This document shows, one piece after another, positions 27,201 through 34,617 of a DNA stretch of 64,000 nt. The DNA lies in contig JAGWUP010000003.1 in the NCBI GenBank assembly GCA_028868375.1, positions 62,001 through 126,000 on the forward strand, read 5' to 3'. Position 1 is the stretch's first letter, and each line of letters begins with the position of its first letter. Source of the DNA: Elusimicrobiota bacterium (lineage in GTDB: Bacteria > Elusimicrobiota > Elusimicrobia > UBA1565 > UBA9628). The translations under genes and the position numbers were made by a program. The notes under the pieces were generated by a model that saw nothing but the letters and a program-made list of their open reading frames with translations, searched no databases and was not told where the DNA came from.

Positions 27201-27508
27201 ACCAGCTCCAACTGCTTGGGATCGATGCCCAACTGCGGCAGGGAATCCGCCAGGAAGGCCGCCGCGGCCCTGGGAGCGCTGGCCGTCGTTGCGGAAGGCC
27301 CCAGCGCGGCGGGCCCCAGACCCCCGAGTCTGTGGCCGTTATAGGCGGCGAGGACGGACTGCTTCAAGGGGCCGGGCAGCGTCGAGCCCAATTCCCCGGG
27401 AGCGTTCAAGCCGAAACGGCGCGCCTGCTCCAGATCGGCCTTGGACGGGAAAATCGCCCCTGCTGGCGCCGCCAGCAGGGCGACCGCTGCGATGATGATC
27501 AGGCGCAT
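24251..27508 (-). CDS. Secreted M36 (fungalysin-like) metallopeptidase with C-terminal FlgD/T9SS-like domain
   Basis: The 1085-residue protein has a signal peptide (MRLIIIAAVALLAAPAGA), an FTP/PepSY-like propeptide (about 80-200), a PA-like insert and a peptidase M36 domain with zinc motif HEYTH (about 548-552) and a downstream glutamate in EAGAISEAIADYF. It ends with an Ig-like FlgD or type IX sorting-like domain (NNVFDPERGEKTTIRY...SGIYLLRV). ATG 27508 is chosen because the signal peptide starts there; the longer frame would run into tRNA-Arg. TAAAGT (plus 27517-27522) ends 8 bases upstream. It forms an operon with the PorV-like gene. Confidence 0.88.
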   Translation of the reverse strand: MRLIIIAAVALLAAPAGAIFPSKADLEQARRFGLNAPGELGSTLPGPLKQSVLAAYNGHRLGGLGPAALGPSATTASAPRAAAAFLADSLPQLGIDPKQLELVTQSSGLGGLRHVLYRQVYKGLPVEFSRIKVHLDASGRVLDLDSNYRPDLNLDVQPRVSAAMAAEAVRADVGQEPRSAGQLVVLLVPKSGQARLAWKFTVTAGGRWRAYVDADTGKMLLRYDALRYACAGGSAEGHIRIPAFPIDSGHGSGGVPSLLSAAHERVYLDSGNTWTDTDSNGFYCFDGKPGKVFTQLQGPFVRVANFRGASAHYDNGSGLWSLTNTPISSPHPYPNNADLVETVTLPAGLNAAEVLPIFKSFNVGAIASDGVEGEGADITDDDQVSILDSSGVSVAAYVGNRGAFNAAAVPGPSYSIRLRSNASGQENGYEVAVSSYLVLSNPGVNGSAPPESEDGLNGSFDWLPGSYTATGLRAEGALFYQLNLMHDYFSNDVDRAGNAALTPVTAMALVGPSLVNAFYDPDYDDLAFGDVSNDSPSEAFTDDATVIHHEYTHYMVQKIWNIQNFGEAGAISEAIADYFSASSLNDPDIGQGAVQALGGSGPLRELDCQAHPSCMVLGDGTNGTTAWQGEIHLDSLYVSQALWDLRRDRIAAQGQNAGSSCVDNLVFQSLLFFPESFSELINAMETVDKTGAAPACGGPIGAAEIAGKFAAHGLPLGAGGSDPYDTSTSHNDGFETAADIAGLSSVSATIDPASDIDFFTLPAGQGQVELELDLPREGAYYSGYQMSVYDRNHSLIGTAAPPFDGFNTDAGFCTQSDCTTTDSKVSFSFDNPSAGQIFIEISGGPTDAGGSNSRVHNSTPYTLRVSYPRSGAIDAGIVSAKVDNDLIHFSVDVTTWTRNQDYRFAYAQLRDQALEMLPNTTAPPQGGGTQFLTFISSENALGKVSGTVALAPGFNARFPAVGTVSLEVFGYNVAGSTVSLGVSEPMNLSTNASEVKAWNNVFDPERGEKTTIRYDVSGSGRLTMRLYTLTGTHIVTLFDADVSPGKGSVDWTGQNLAGNFVASGIYLLRVDGPGLSKTLKIAVIK

Positions 27509-27579
27509 GCCCACGAACTTTAGCCGACGAGGATTACGGAACTGTTTCGACTTTATTTCGACTATATTAGGATAGGGCG

Positions 27580-27651
27580 TGGGCCCGCCAGGAATCGAAC
27601 CCGGATCCCGTGGTTCGAAGCCACGTGCTCTATCCATTGAGCTACGGGCCC
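27580..27651 (-). tRNA. tRNA-Arg(TCG)
   Basis: The minus strand folds as a cloverleaf: acceptor GGGCCCG/CGGGCCC with discriminator A, D arm GCTC/GAGC, anticodon stem CGTGG/CCACG around loop CTTCGAA (anticodon TCG), and T arm CCGGG-TTCGATT-CCTGG. CCA is not encoded. An extended -10 TGATACAAT (hexamer at plus 27662-27667) lies just upstream. Confidence 0.95.
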
Positions 27652-27709
27652 GCGCGGCGGGATTGTATCAGTTTTTGGTAGGATGGAATCGGCGGCAAGA
27701 GGAGAGGCT

Positions 27710-28459
27710 ATGGGTGGACATTCGCACTGGGCCGGAATCAAGCACAAGAAGGCGCTGGTGGACGCCAAGCGCGGCAAGATCTGGACTCGCATCGTGCGCG
27801 AGATCACGATCGCGGCCAAGCTGGGCGGCGGCGACGCCAACGGCAATCCGCGCCTGCGCCGGGCAGTCGACGACGCCAAGGCGGCGAACATGCCGGCGGA
27901 GAACGTCAAGCGCGCCATCCAAAAGGGCACCGGAGAGCTGCCCGGGGCGGTCTACGAGGAGCTGACCTACGAGGGCTACGCCCCCGGGGGCGTGGCGGTC
28001 TTAGTCGAGGTCACCACCGACAACCGCAACCGCACCGCCGACGACGTCTCCCTGATCTTCACCAAGAACGGCGGCAACCGGGGGACGGCCGGCTGCGTCT
28101 CCTGGATGTTCAAGCCGAAATCCCTGATCCTGGTCAAGAAGGACGGCGTCGCGGAGGACGCCTTGATCGGCGACGCCCTGGACGCCGGCGCCGAGGACGT
28201 CTCCACCGACGTGGCCAGCGTCTACGAGGTCTACGGCGCCGCCGCCGATCTGGAGAAGATCCGGCAGGCCCTGGCGGACAAGAAGTACCCCATAGAGTCC
28301 GCCGAGAACGTCATGAAGCCGGACACCCTGGTCGCCCTCGATGAGCTCGGCGCCGCCAAGCTGCTCAAGTTGGTGGAGATGCTCGAGGAGCACGACGACG
28401 TCAAGAGCGTCCACACCAACGCGGACATCCCGGAAGACGTTCTGGCCAAGCTCGCCTGA
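27710..28459 (+). CDS. YebC/PmpR-family protein
   Basis: The 249-residue protein starts with the family hallmark MGGHSHWAGIKHKKA and matches YebC over its full length (NPRLRRAVDDAKAANMP, YEGYAPGGVAVLVE, then the C-terminal TLVALDE and VHTNADIPE). Members act as transcriptional regulators or, in recent work, relieve ribosome stalling at prolines. The typical position is just upstream of ruvCAB, as here. ATG 27710 follows GGAGAGG; the extra nine upstream codons are not conserved in the family. The stop overlaps the ruvC start. Confidence 0.95.
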   Translation: MGGHSHWAGIKHKKALVDAKRGKIWTRIVREITIAAKLGGGDANGNPRLRRAVDDAKAANMPAENVKRAIQKGTGELPGAVYEELTYEGYAPGGVAVLVEVTTDNRNRTADDVSLIFTKNGGNRGTAGCVSWMFKPKSLILVKKDGVAEDALIGDALDAGAEDVSTDVASVYEVYGAAADLEKIRQALADKKYPIESAENVMKPDTLVALDELGAAKLLKLVEMLEEHDDVKSVHTNADIPEDVLAKLA

Positions 28460-28983
28460 TGCCGGAAACGGTGCTCGGCGTAGACCCCGGAGTCTCGGAG
28501 ACGGGCTGGGCCGTGCTCCAAGGCGAGGAGGGCCGCTCGCCGCGCCTGGCGGATTGCGGCCTGATCAAGACTCGCCCCGGTCCGCCCTTAGGCGAGCGCT
28601 TGAGCGCCATCCACGAGCAGCTCTCGCGCGTCCTGGGAAAGCACGCCCCCGACTCCGTCGCGGTCGAGGAGATGTTCTTCGCCAAGGCCGCGCACACGAT
28701 CCGGAACACCCTGCAGGCGCGCGGGATCGTCCTGCTGGCCGCGGCCCAAGCGCGCCGCCCGCTTTCCGAATACAACCCCCGCACGGTCAAGCTGACCCTG
28801 ACCGGCAGCGGCGGCGCGGGCAAGGCGCAGATGCAGGCCGTGCTCCAGAAGGCCCTGGGGCTGCCCCAACGCCTCTCGCCCGACGACGTCGCCGACGCGG
28901 CGGCGATCGCCCTCTGCCATCTGCGCTCCCGGCGCTACCGGCGCCTGGTCGTGCTCGATCGCCTGGGAGGCCGCCGGGCGTGA
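28459..28983 (+). CDS. ruvC: Holliday junction endonuclease RuvC
   Basis: RuvC cleaves Holliday junctions symmetrically during recombination. The 174-residue protein has the expected acidic residues: D in LGVDPG, E in VEEMFF, and the D pair in DDVADAAAIALCH. Length matches the family. The TGATG overlap with yebC and the GTGA overlap with ruvA show tight coupling. Confidence 0.96.
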   Translation: MPETVLGVDPGVSETGWAVLQGEEGRSPRLADCGLIKTRPGPPLGERLSAIHEQLSRVLGKHAPDSVAVEEMFFAKAAHTIRNTLQARGIVLLAAAQARRPLSEYNPRTVKLTLTGSGGAGKAQMQAVLQKALGLPQRLSPDDVADAAAIALCHLRSRRYRRLVVLDRLGGRRA

Positions 28984-29600
28984 TCGCCAGCCTGCGCGGA
29001 TCGCTGCTGGAAAAACGCGGGGACCGGGTCGTGCTGGACTGCGGCGGCGTGGGCTACGAGGTCCTCGTCACGCCGGCCACCGCGCAGCGCCTGCCGCCGC
29101 CGGGAGGCGAGGCCCTGCTGCACGTCGCCGAGTCCTTCGGGCTCTACGGCGGGGGCGCCACGTTCTACGGCTTCTCCACTCCGGCCGAGAAAGCGCTCTT
29201 CGAGACCTTCAAGGAGCGCGTCCCGGGCACGGGAGCCAAGAAGGCCCTGGAGTACCTGGAGCGGGCCGGCAAGTCCCTGCCGGACTTTCGCCGCGCCGTC
29301 GTCGAGAAGGACGCGGAGCTTCTCCGCGGGGCCTTCGGCTTCACGCGCAAGACGGCCGGCAAGCTCATCGAGAGCCTCAAGGACGCGCTAGGGGACCTTC
29401 CCGTCTCCGGCCCAGAGAAGCTTTCGCGGCGAGCCGCGGGAGAGCCCGGCACCGCGGCGCAGGCGCAGGCCTTGTCGGCCTTGGGAGCGCTGGGCTACAA
29501 GCCGGCGGAAGCCAGAGCGGCCCTGCAGGCGGCCAGCGAGGAAGGCGGCGCCGAGGCCGCGGCCGAGCGCCTGGTGCGCCTGGCCCTTAAGAAACTATGA
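28980..29600 (+). CDS. ruvA: Holliday junction DNA-binding protein RuvA
   Basis: RuvA binds the four-way junction and loads RuvB. The 206-residue protein starts at GTG 28980 ([12 protein letters not shown]), overlapping the ruvC stop. The OB domain (about 1-62, [13 protein letters not shown] at its end), the helix-hairpin-helix region and the C-terminal UBA-like domain III ([19 protein letters not shown]) are seen. The usual VxGVGPKxA hairpin reads VPGTGAKKA, a mild variation. The much longer frame starting at 28341 is antisense or shadow sequence before 28980. Confidence 0.93.
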   Translation: MIASLRGSLLEKRGDRVVLDCGGVGYEVLVTPATAQRLPPPGGEALLHVAESFGLYGGGATFYGFSTPAEKALFETFKERVPGTGAKKALEYLERAGKSLPDFRRAVVEKDAELLRGAFGFTRKTAGKLIESLKDALGDLPVSGPEKLSRRAAGEPGTAAQAQALSALGALGYKPAEARAALQAASEEGGAEAAAERLVRLALKKL

Positions 29601-30619
29601 GCGAGCCCGAGGCCATCCTTCAGGCGGCCGCACAGCCGGGAGAGGAGCCGGTCGATCGCGCCCTGCGACCGAAAACCCTGGACGAGTTCGTGGGGCAGGA
29701 GCAGCTCAAGAAAAACCTCAAGGTCTTTCTCGAGGCCGCCCGCCGCAGGAGCGAGCCGCTGGACCACTGCCTGTTCTATTCCCCTCCGGGCCTGGGCAAG
29801 ACGACCTTGGCCAACATCCTCGCCCGCGAGCTCGGAGTCAACCTGCGCACCAGCAGCGGGCCGATCATGGAGCGGGTCGGGGACCTGGCGGCGATGCTGA
29901 CCGATCTTTCCGAGGGAGACGTCTTCTTCATCGACGAGATACACCGGCTCAACGCGCTGGTGGAGGAAGCCCTCTACCCGGTGATGGAGGACTACACCTT
30001 CTTCATCTCCACCGGCAAGGGCCCCGCCGCCTCCACGCTCAAGCTGGCGGTTCCGCGCTTCACCCTGGTGGGCGCGACCACCCGCGCGGGCCTCTTGACC
30101 GGGCCGCTGCGCGACCGCTTCGGCATCGTCGGCAACCTGGGCTTCTACGAGCCGCGGGAGCTCGAGGCCATCGTGCGGCGCTCGGCCAACATCCTCGCCA
30201 TTCCCATCGACGAGGAGGGCTCGCGCGAGATCGCCCGCCGCTGCCGCGGCACCCCACGCATCGCCAACCGCCTGCTGCGCCGCGTGCGCGATTTCGCGCA
30301 GGTCGAGGGCGGCGGCAAGGTCAACGGGGAGCTGGCGCGCTACGCCCTCGAGCGCCTGGAGATCGACCCCGCCGGCCTCGACGCCGCCGACCGCCGGCTC
30401 TTGCGGGTCATCATCGAGAAATTCGACGGCGGGCCGGTCGGCCTGGAGACCTTGGCGATCGCGGTCTGCGAGGAGTTGGACACCCTGACCGACGTCGTCG
30501 AGCCCTTCCTGATCCAGGCGGGCTTCATCCTGCGCACTCCCCGCGGCAGGCTCGCCGCGCCGACGGCCTACGCCCATCTGGGCTTGCCGCAGCCGCGCCG
30601 CGCTCCGGAGCTCTTGTAG
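29597..30619 (+). CDS. ruvB: Holliday junction branch-migration ATPase RuvB
   Basis: The 340-residue AAA+ motor has Walker [12 protein letters not shown], Walker B FIDEIHRL, sensor 1 VGATTRAG and arginine finger region GPLRDRFG. A winged-helix C-terminus ends with [16 protein letters not shown]. It starts four bases before the ruvA stop (ATGA), completing a yebC-ruvC-ruvA-ruvB operon. Confidence 0.97.
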   Translation: MSEPEAILQAAAQPGEEPVDRALRPKTLDEFVGQEQLKKNLKVFLEAARRRSEPLDHCLFYSPPGLGKTTLANILARELGVNLRTSSGPIMERVGDLAAMLTDLSEGDVFFIDEIHRLNALVEEALYPVMEDYTFFISTGKGPAASTLKLAVPRFTLVGATTRAGLLTGPLRDRFGIVGNLGFYEPRELEAIVRRSANILAIPIDEEGSREIARRCRGTPRIANRLLRRVRDFAQVEGGGKVNGELARYALERLEIDPAGLDAADRRLLRVIIEKFDGGPVGLETLAIAVCEELDTLTDVVEPFLIQAGFILRTPRGRLAAPTAYAHLGLPQPRRAPELL

Positions 30620-31789
30620 GTGTCTCGTTACCGGATTTCCCTCCTCTGTCTTGCGGCCTGCCTGCCGGCGCTCTGCGCGCAGCCCGGAGGCGGCGCATCG
30701 GCCGCCGGGGAGCGCCGCATCCTCATCGGCCTGGTGCCCCGCGCCGACTCGGTCGTCTTGATCGCCCGCGGGCGCTTCTCGACCTCGGACGACTCCGGCC
30801 GCAAAATCGAGCTGCCGCAGGGCCGCCGCCTCCTGTTGGAGCCGGCCGACGACAATAAGCGCCTGGTGCTGGGCCGCGCCGTCCTTCCCCCCCTGGCCAA
30901 GCTGGTTCCGGAGGAGCTGGGCGCCACCATCGAGATTGCGGGCAAGCGCTACGACGGCAGCTTCCTTCTGCGCTTAAACACCGGCGGCCGCAGCGTCACC
31001 GTCATCGACCGCCTCCGCATGGAGGACTATCTATTGGGGGTGCTGCCCTACGAGATGGACCCCGCTTGGCCGATGGAGGCCCTGAAGGCCCAGGCGGTTG
31101 TGGCGCGCACCTTCGCCTACACGCAGTTGGGCAAGTACCGCTTGCAGGGCTTCGACCTGACCGCGGACACCCGCTCCCAGGTCTTCGGCGGCGTCGAGCT
31201 GGAAAACTGGAAAGTCCGCAAGGCCGTGGAGTCCACGCGCGGCGAGGTCCTGGGCTACAAGGGAAAGATCCTCGACGTCTACTACCATGCCTGTTGCGGC
31301 GGCCACACCGAGAACGCCGCGCGCGTCTGGGGCGGCACGGCGCCGCCGCCGCTCTGGGGCGTGCGCGATCCCTATTGCCGCCGCTCCCCGCTCTACCGCT
31401 GGACCGCCTTCTTCAGCACCGCGAAGCTCATCAGCGCCCTGCTCGAAAACCGCCTGACCGGCGGACGCTTGAAGCGCTTCGAGATCGGCCAGGAGGACAG
31501 GGCCGGCTACGCGATCACCTTTCTGGCGCGCGTGGGCATGGAGCGGATACGGATGAACGCCTCCAGGCTGCGCAGGGCGTTGGGCGGCATACGACTGCCC
31601 AGCCTCAACATCCAGAGGCTGCGCAAGGTCCGCGGAGGGGTCGAATTCATCGGCAGGGGCGCAGGCCACGGCGTGGGCTTATGCCAGTGGGGCGCCCGCG
31701 TGCAGGCCGAGAAGGGCCGCTCCTACGAGCGCATCCTTTCCTTTTATTTCCCCGGCTCCGTCCTCTCGATCGTCGACGACGGGGCTTGA
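30620..31789 (+). CDS. Secreted SpoIID/LytB-domain protein
   Basis: The 389-residue protein has a signal peptide with a cysteine-rich hydrophobic core (LLCLAACLPALCAQP), and may be a lipoprotein or secreted. The SpoIID domain (about 125-385) shows MEDYLLGVLPYEM with the conserved glutamate, then LKAQAVVARTFA, and ends with GAGHGVGLCQWGA. In sporulating bacteria SpoIID is a lytic transglycosylase acting on stripped glycan; in Gram-negatives relatives act in cell-wall remodelling. The start GTG directly follows the ruvB stop. It is the link between the ruv genes and queA-tgt. Confidence 0.9.
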   Translation: MSRYRISLLCLAACLPALCAQPGGGASAAGERRILIGLVPRADSVVLIARGRFSTSDDSGRKIELPQGRRLLLEPADDNKRLVLGRAVLPPLAKLVPEELGATIEIAGKRYDGSFLLRLNTGGRSVTVIDRLRMEDYLLGVLPYEMDPAWPMEALKAQAVVARTFAYTQLGKYRLQGFDLTADTRSQVFGGVELENWKVRKAVESTRGEVLGYKGKILDVYYHACCGGHTENAARVWGGTAPPPLWGVRDPYCRRSPLYRWTAFFSTAKLISALLENRLTGGRLKRFEIGQEDRAGYAITFLARVGMERIRMNASRLRRALGGIRLPSLNIQRLRKVRGGVEFIGRGAGHGVGLCQWGARVQAEKGRSYERILSFYFPGSVLSIVDDGA

Positions 31790-31790
31790 G

Positions 31791-32819
31791 GTGGACAAGC
31801 TGCCGCTGTCCGACTACGATTTCTTCTACCCGGAAGAGCTGGTGGCCTGCGAGGCGGCCGAGCCCAGGGACAGCGCGCGCCTGCTCTTGGCCGACCGCGC
31901 CTCCGGATCGATCGAGCATCGCATCTTCCGCGACTTGCCGGAACTGCTCGATCCCGGGGACTGCGTGGTGCTCAACGTCACACGCGTGCTGGCCTGCCGG
32001 CTGCTCGGAAAGAAATCGACCGGGGGCAAGGCCGACCTGCTGCTGGTTCGACAGCTTTCGCCCGGGCTCTGGTCCGCCCTGGCCAGCGGCCTGAAGATCG
32101 GCGCGGCGCTGGAATTTCCAGGCGGCCTCACGGCGCGCGTGGAGGGATTGGACGAGGAGGGAGAGTACCAGTTGCGTTTTTCCAGCGACGACATCCCCGC
32201 CTATCTGGAAGAACGCGGTCTGGCGCCGTTGCCCCCCTACATCGCCAAGCGACGTCCGCCGAGGCCTTTCGACCGCCGGCGCTACCAAACCGTCTACGCC
32301 GCGCGGGACGGCTCGATCGCCGCGCCCACCGCCGGGCTGCATTTCACGGACGATCTCCTGGCCGCGCTGTCGCGCCGCGGCGTGCGCCTGGCCAGCCTGA
32401 CGCTGCACGTCGGCCGCGGCACCTTCCGGCCGATCCTGGCGCAGGACGCGGCCCAGCACCGGATGCTGCCGGAATTCTACGAGCTTAAAAGCGCCGAAGC
32501 CGCGAAAATCGAGGCCGCGCGCTCGGAGGGCCGGCGCGTCGTCGCCGTGGGCACGACCAGCACGCGCGCGCTGGAAACCCTGGGCGGACGCCCCGAGGGC
32601 TTCGGCCCCGGCTCCGGCTGGACCTCCCTCTACATCGCGCCGGGCCACCGCTTCCGCATCGTCTCCTCCCTGGTGACGAATTTCCACCTGCCCCGCTCGA
32701 CTCCCCTGCTGCTGGCCTCCGCCTTCCTGGGCCGCGAGCGCCTGCTGGCGGCCTACCGTGAGGCCGTCCGCCTGCGCTACCGCCTCTACTCCTTCGGCGA
32801 CGCCATGCTGATTCGCTAG
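31791..32819 (+). CDS. queA: S-adenosylmethionine:tRNA ribosyltransferase-isomerase QueA
   Basis: QueA transfers and isomerises the ribosyl part of AdoMet to make epoxyqueuosine in tRNA. The 342-residue protein shows YDFFYPEELVA at the start, AAPTAGLHFT, LHVGRGTFRP, VGTTSTRALE and TNFHLPRSTPLLLASAF. Length matches the family. GTG start lies one base after the upstream stop. It is paired with tgt, 7 bases downstream. Confidence 0.96.
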   Translation: MDKLPLSDYDFFYPEELVACEAAEPRDSARLLLADRASGSIEHRIFRDLPELLDPGDCVVLNVTRVLACRLLGKKSTGGKADLLLVRQLSPGLWSALASGLKIGAALEFPGGLTARVEGLDEEGEYQLRFSSDDIPAYLEERGLAPLPPYIAKRRPPRPFDRRRYQTVYAARDGSIAAPTAGLHFTDDLLAALSRRGVRLASLTLHVGRGTFRPILAQDAAQHRMLPEFYELKSAEAAKIEAARSEGRRVVAVGTTSTRALETLGGRPEGFGPGSGWTSLYIAPGHRFRIVSSLVTNFHLPRSTPLLLASAFLGRERLLAAYREAVRLRYRLYSFGDAMLIR

Positions 32820-32826
32820 GCTGCCC

Positions 32827-33948
32827 GTGAGCTTCGAGATACTGGCCGCCGACGGCGCGGCCCGCCTGGGAAGGCTCTCGACGGGGCACGGCCGCATCGA
32901 GACCCCCGTCTTCATGCCGGTGGCGACGCAAGCCTCGGTCAAGGCGCTCTGCCAGGATGACTTGGCGGCGCTGGGGGCGCGGGCGATCTTGGCCAACAGC
33001 TACCATCTCTACCTGCGCCCCGGAACCGAGCTCATCAAGGCGGCGGGCGGGCTGCACCGCTTCATGAACTACGACGGGATGATCCTCACCGACTCCGGCG
33101 GCTTCCAGGTGATGAGCCTGGCCGACCTGCGCGCGATCGACGACGACGGCGTCCTCTTTAAGTCGCACATCGACGGCAGCTCCCATCGCCTGACCCCGGA
33201 GAAGGTCATCGACATCCAAAGCGCCTTGGGCAGCGACTGCTGGACGGCCCTGGATGAATGCCCGCCCTTCCCCGCCTCCGAGGCCCAGGCGGAGGCGGCC
33301 TTGACGCGCACGACGCGCTGGCTGGAGCAAACCGCGGCGGCCCTCGAGCGCCGGCGGCAGGAGGGCGCGCGGGCCCTCTTTTTCCCGATCCTGCAGGGCG
33401 GCTTCTTTCCGGCGCTGCGCCGCCGCGCGGCAGAGCACGTGGCCGGCGTGCCGGCCGACGGGATCGCTTTAGGAGGCTTCTCCGTGGGAGAGCCCAAGGC
33501 GCTGACCTGGGAGACCTTGGAGCGGACGACCGAGCTGCTGGCCAAGGACAAGCCGCGCTACCTCATGGGGGTGGGCACGCCGGGGGATCTCTGGGAGGCG
33601 GTGTCGCGTGGAGTCGACATGCTCGACTGCGTATTTCCCACCCGCGTGGCGCGCAACGGCCAGCTCATGACGCGCCGCGGCAAGTTCAACATCACCCAGA
33701 GCCGCTGCCGGCAGGACCACGGTCCCATCGATCCCGATTGCTCCTGCTTCGTCTGCCGCCGCTACAGCCGCGCCTACCTGGCGCATCTCTTCCGCGCCAA
33801 GGAGCTGACGGCTTTGCGGCTGCTCTCCTTCCACAACCTGCGCTGCATGGCCGACCTCTGCGCCGAGATGCGCGGCGCCATCGCGGAAGGGCGCTTCAAG
33901 GCCGCCTGGCGGGCCTTCCGCGAGTCGCAAGAAAACACTGGCGCTTGA
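32827..33948 (+). CDS. tgt: tRNA-guanine transglycosylase
   Basis: Tgt exchanges guanine-34 for preQ1 in queuosine tRNAs. The 373-residue protein has the (beta/alpha)8 motifs: NSYHLYLRPG, TDSGGFQVMSL (substrate-binding aspartate), ILQGG, GGFSVGEP and the nucleophile region MLDCVFPTRVARNG. Zinc ligands are seen as CSCFVC...H near residues 303-334. The start is GTG 32827. The queuosine precursor genes are not in this window. Confidence 0.96.
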   Translation: MSFEILAADGAARLGRLSTGHGRIETPVFMPVATQASVKALCQDDLAALGARAILANSYHLYLRPGTELIKAAGGLHRFMNYDGMILTDSGGFQVMSLADLRAIDDDGVLFKSHIDGSSHRLTPEKVIDIQSALGSDCWTALDECPPFPASEAQAEAALTRTTRWLEQTAAALERRRQEGARALFFPILQGGFFPALRRRAAEHVAGVPADGIALGGFSVGEPKALTWETLERTTELLAKDKPRYLMGVGTPGDLWEAVSRGVDMLDCVFPTRVARNGQLMTRRGKFNITQSRCRQDHGPIDPDCSCFVCRRYSRAYLAHLFRAKELTALRLLSFHNLRCMADLCAEMRGAIAEGRFKAAWRAFRESQENTGA

Positions 33949-33989
33949 CCGCAAAATCGGCTACACTCCGCCATATATAAGGAGGAGCA

Positions 33990-34466
33990 ATGATTAAAAC
34001 CGTCCGCCGCCTCGCTCGCGGCCGTCAGGGTTTCACGCTGATCGAACTGCTCGTCGTCATCCTGATCATCGGCATCCTCGTCTCGATCGCCCTGCCCCAA
34101 TATTTCAAGGTCGTCGAAAAAGGAAAGGCCTCGGAGGCCTTCGCCTATCTGGACGCGGTCAAGGGCGCTCAAGAGCGCCTCCTTTTGAAAACCGGCTCCT
34201 ATTACAGCGGCGCCCTCGATCCCTCTCCCACCGCCTTCGACACCACCTTGCCCACCTTGAAGTATTTCACGGCGGGCAGCTGCACGACGGCCAGCGTCGG
34301 CACCACCCCGACCTACGCCTGCACCGTGACCAGAGGAACGGGCAGCAGCCCGGCGCCATCCTCCTATGGTTCCTACGTGCTGACCTACGACAGCGGGGCC
34401 AATCCCGCGCTGACCTGCACCGGCGGAAGCGACGCCGCCGCCTGCACGACCGACCTTCTGCCGTAG
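33990..34466 (+). CDS. Type IV pilin-like protein
   Basis: The 158-residue prepilin has a short basic leader (MIKTVRRLARGRQG) cleaved after G14 before F15, the mature start FTLIELLVVILIIGILVSIA, and E5 of the mature form. The C-terminal globular part is Ser/Thr/Gly-rich with two cysteine pairs likely to form disulfides. It is exported and assembled by a type IV pilus or type II secretion pseudopilus; no assembly genes are in the window. GGAGGA precedes ATG. A strong terminator follows, so the gene is monocistronic, as expected for a highly expressed major pilin. Confidence 0.92.
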   Translation: MIKTVRRLARGRQGFTLIELLVVILIIGILVSIALPQYFKVVEKGKASEAFAYLDAVKGAQERLLLKTGSYYSGALDPSPTAFDTTLPTLKYFTAGSCTTASVGTTPTYACTVTRGTGSSPAPSSYGSYVLTYDSGANPALTCTGGSDAAACTTDLLP

Positions 34467-34483
34467 CCGGCCGCGCCTCAAGC

Positions 34484-34522
34484 AAGGGCCTCCTTCCTCG
34501 TTGGAAGGAGGCCCTTTTGTTT
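34484..34522 (+). terminator. Rho-independent terminator after the pilin gene
   Basis: AAGGGCCTCCTTCC (34484-34497) pairs perfectly with GGAAGGAGGCCCTT (34503-34516) around a five-base loop, followed by a T-rich run to 34522. Confidence 0.95.
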
Positions 34523-34533
34523 TAACGACAGCT

Positions 34534-34563
34534 TTGACAGGCTTGCGAAAAAATGCCTTAATA
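34534..34563 (+). promoter_or_regulatory. Sigma-70-like promoter of hppA
   Basis: TTGACA (34534-34539), 18-base spacer, TTAATA (34558-34563), leaving a leader of about 48 bases with a GGAGG ribosome site before ATG 34618. Confidence 0.6.
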
Positions 34564-34617
34564 GCGCCCTCCTTATTAAAAGAAGATGATACTCCCTGAC
34601 ATTTCCTGGAGGCGGCG

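Noticed and set aside
26051-27523. A 490-codon open frame antisense to the M36 protease
   Set aside because: Low-complexity Gly/Val/Ala/Arg sequence typical of a shadow frame; the opposite strand has signal peptide, HEYTH and CTD.
27508-27637. Longer start for the M36 protease
   Set aside because: It would translate through tRNA-Arg; the signal peptide begins at 27508.
31741-31795. preQ1 riboswitch before queA
   Set aside because: queA starts one base after the SpoIID stop, leaving no room for a leader aptamer.
33941-33967. Sigma-54 promoter before the pilin gene
   Set aside because: The GG and GC elements in TGGCGCTTGACCGC are one base too close, and TTGACC to TACACT is only 11 bases, so neither promoter type is convincing.
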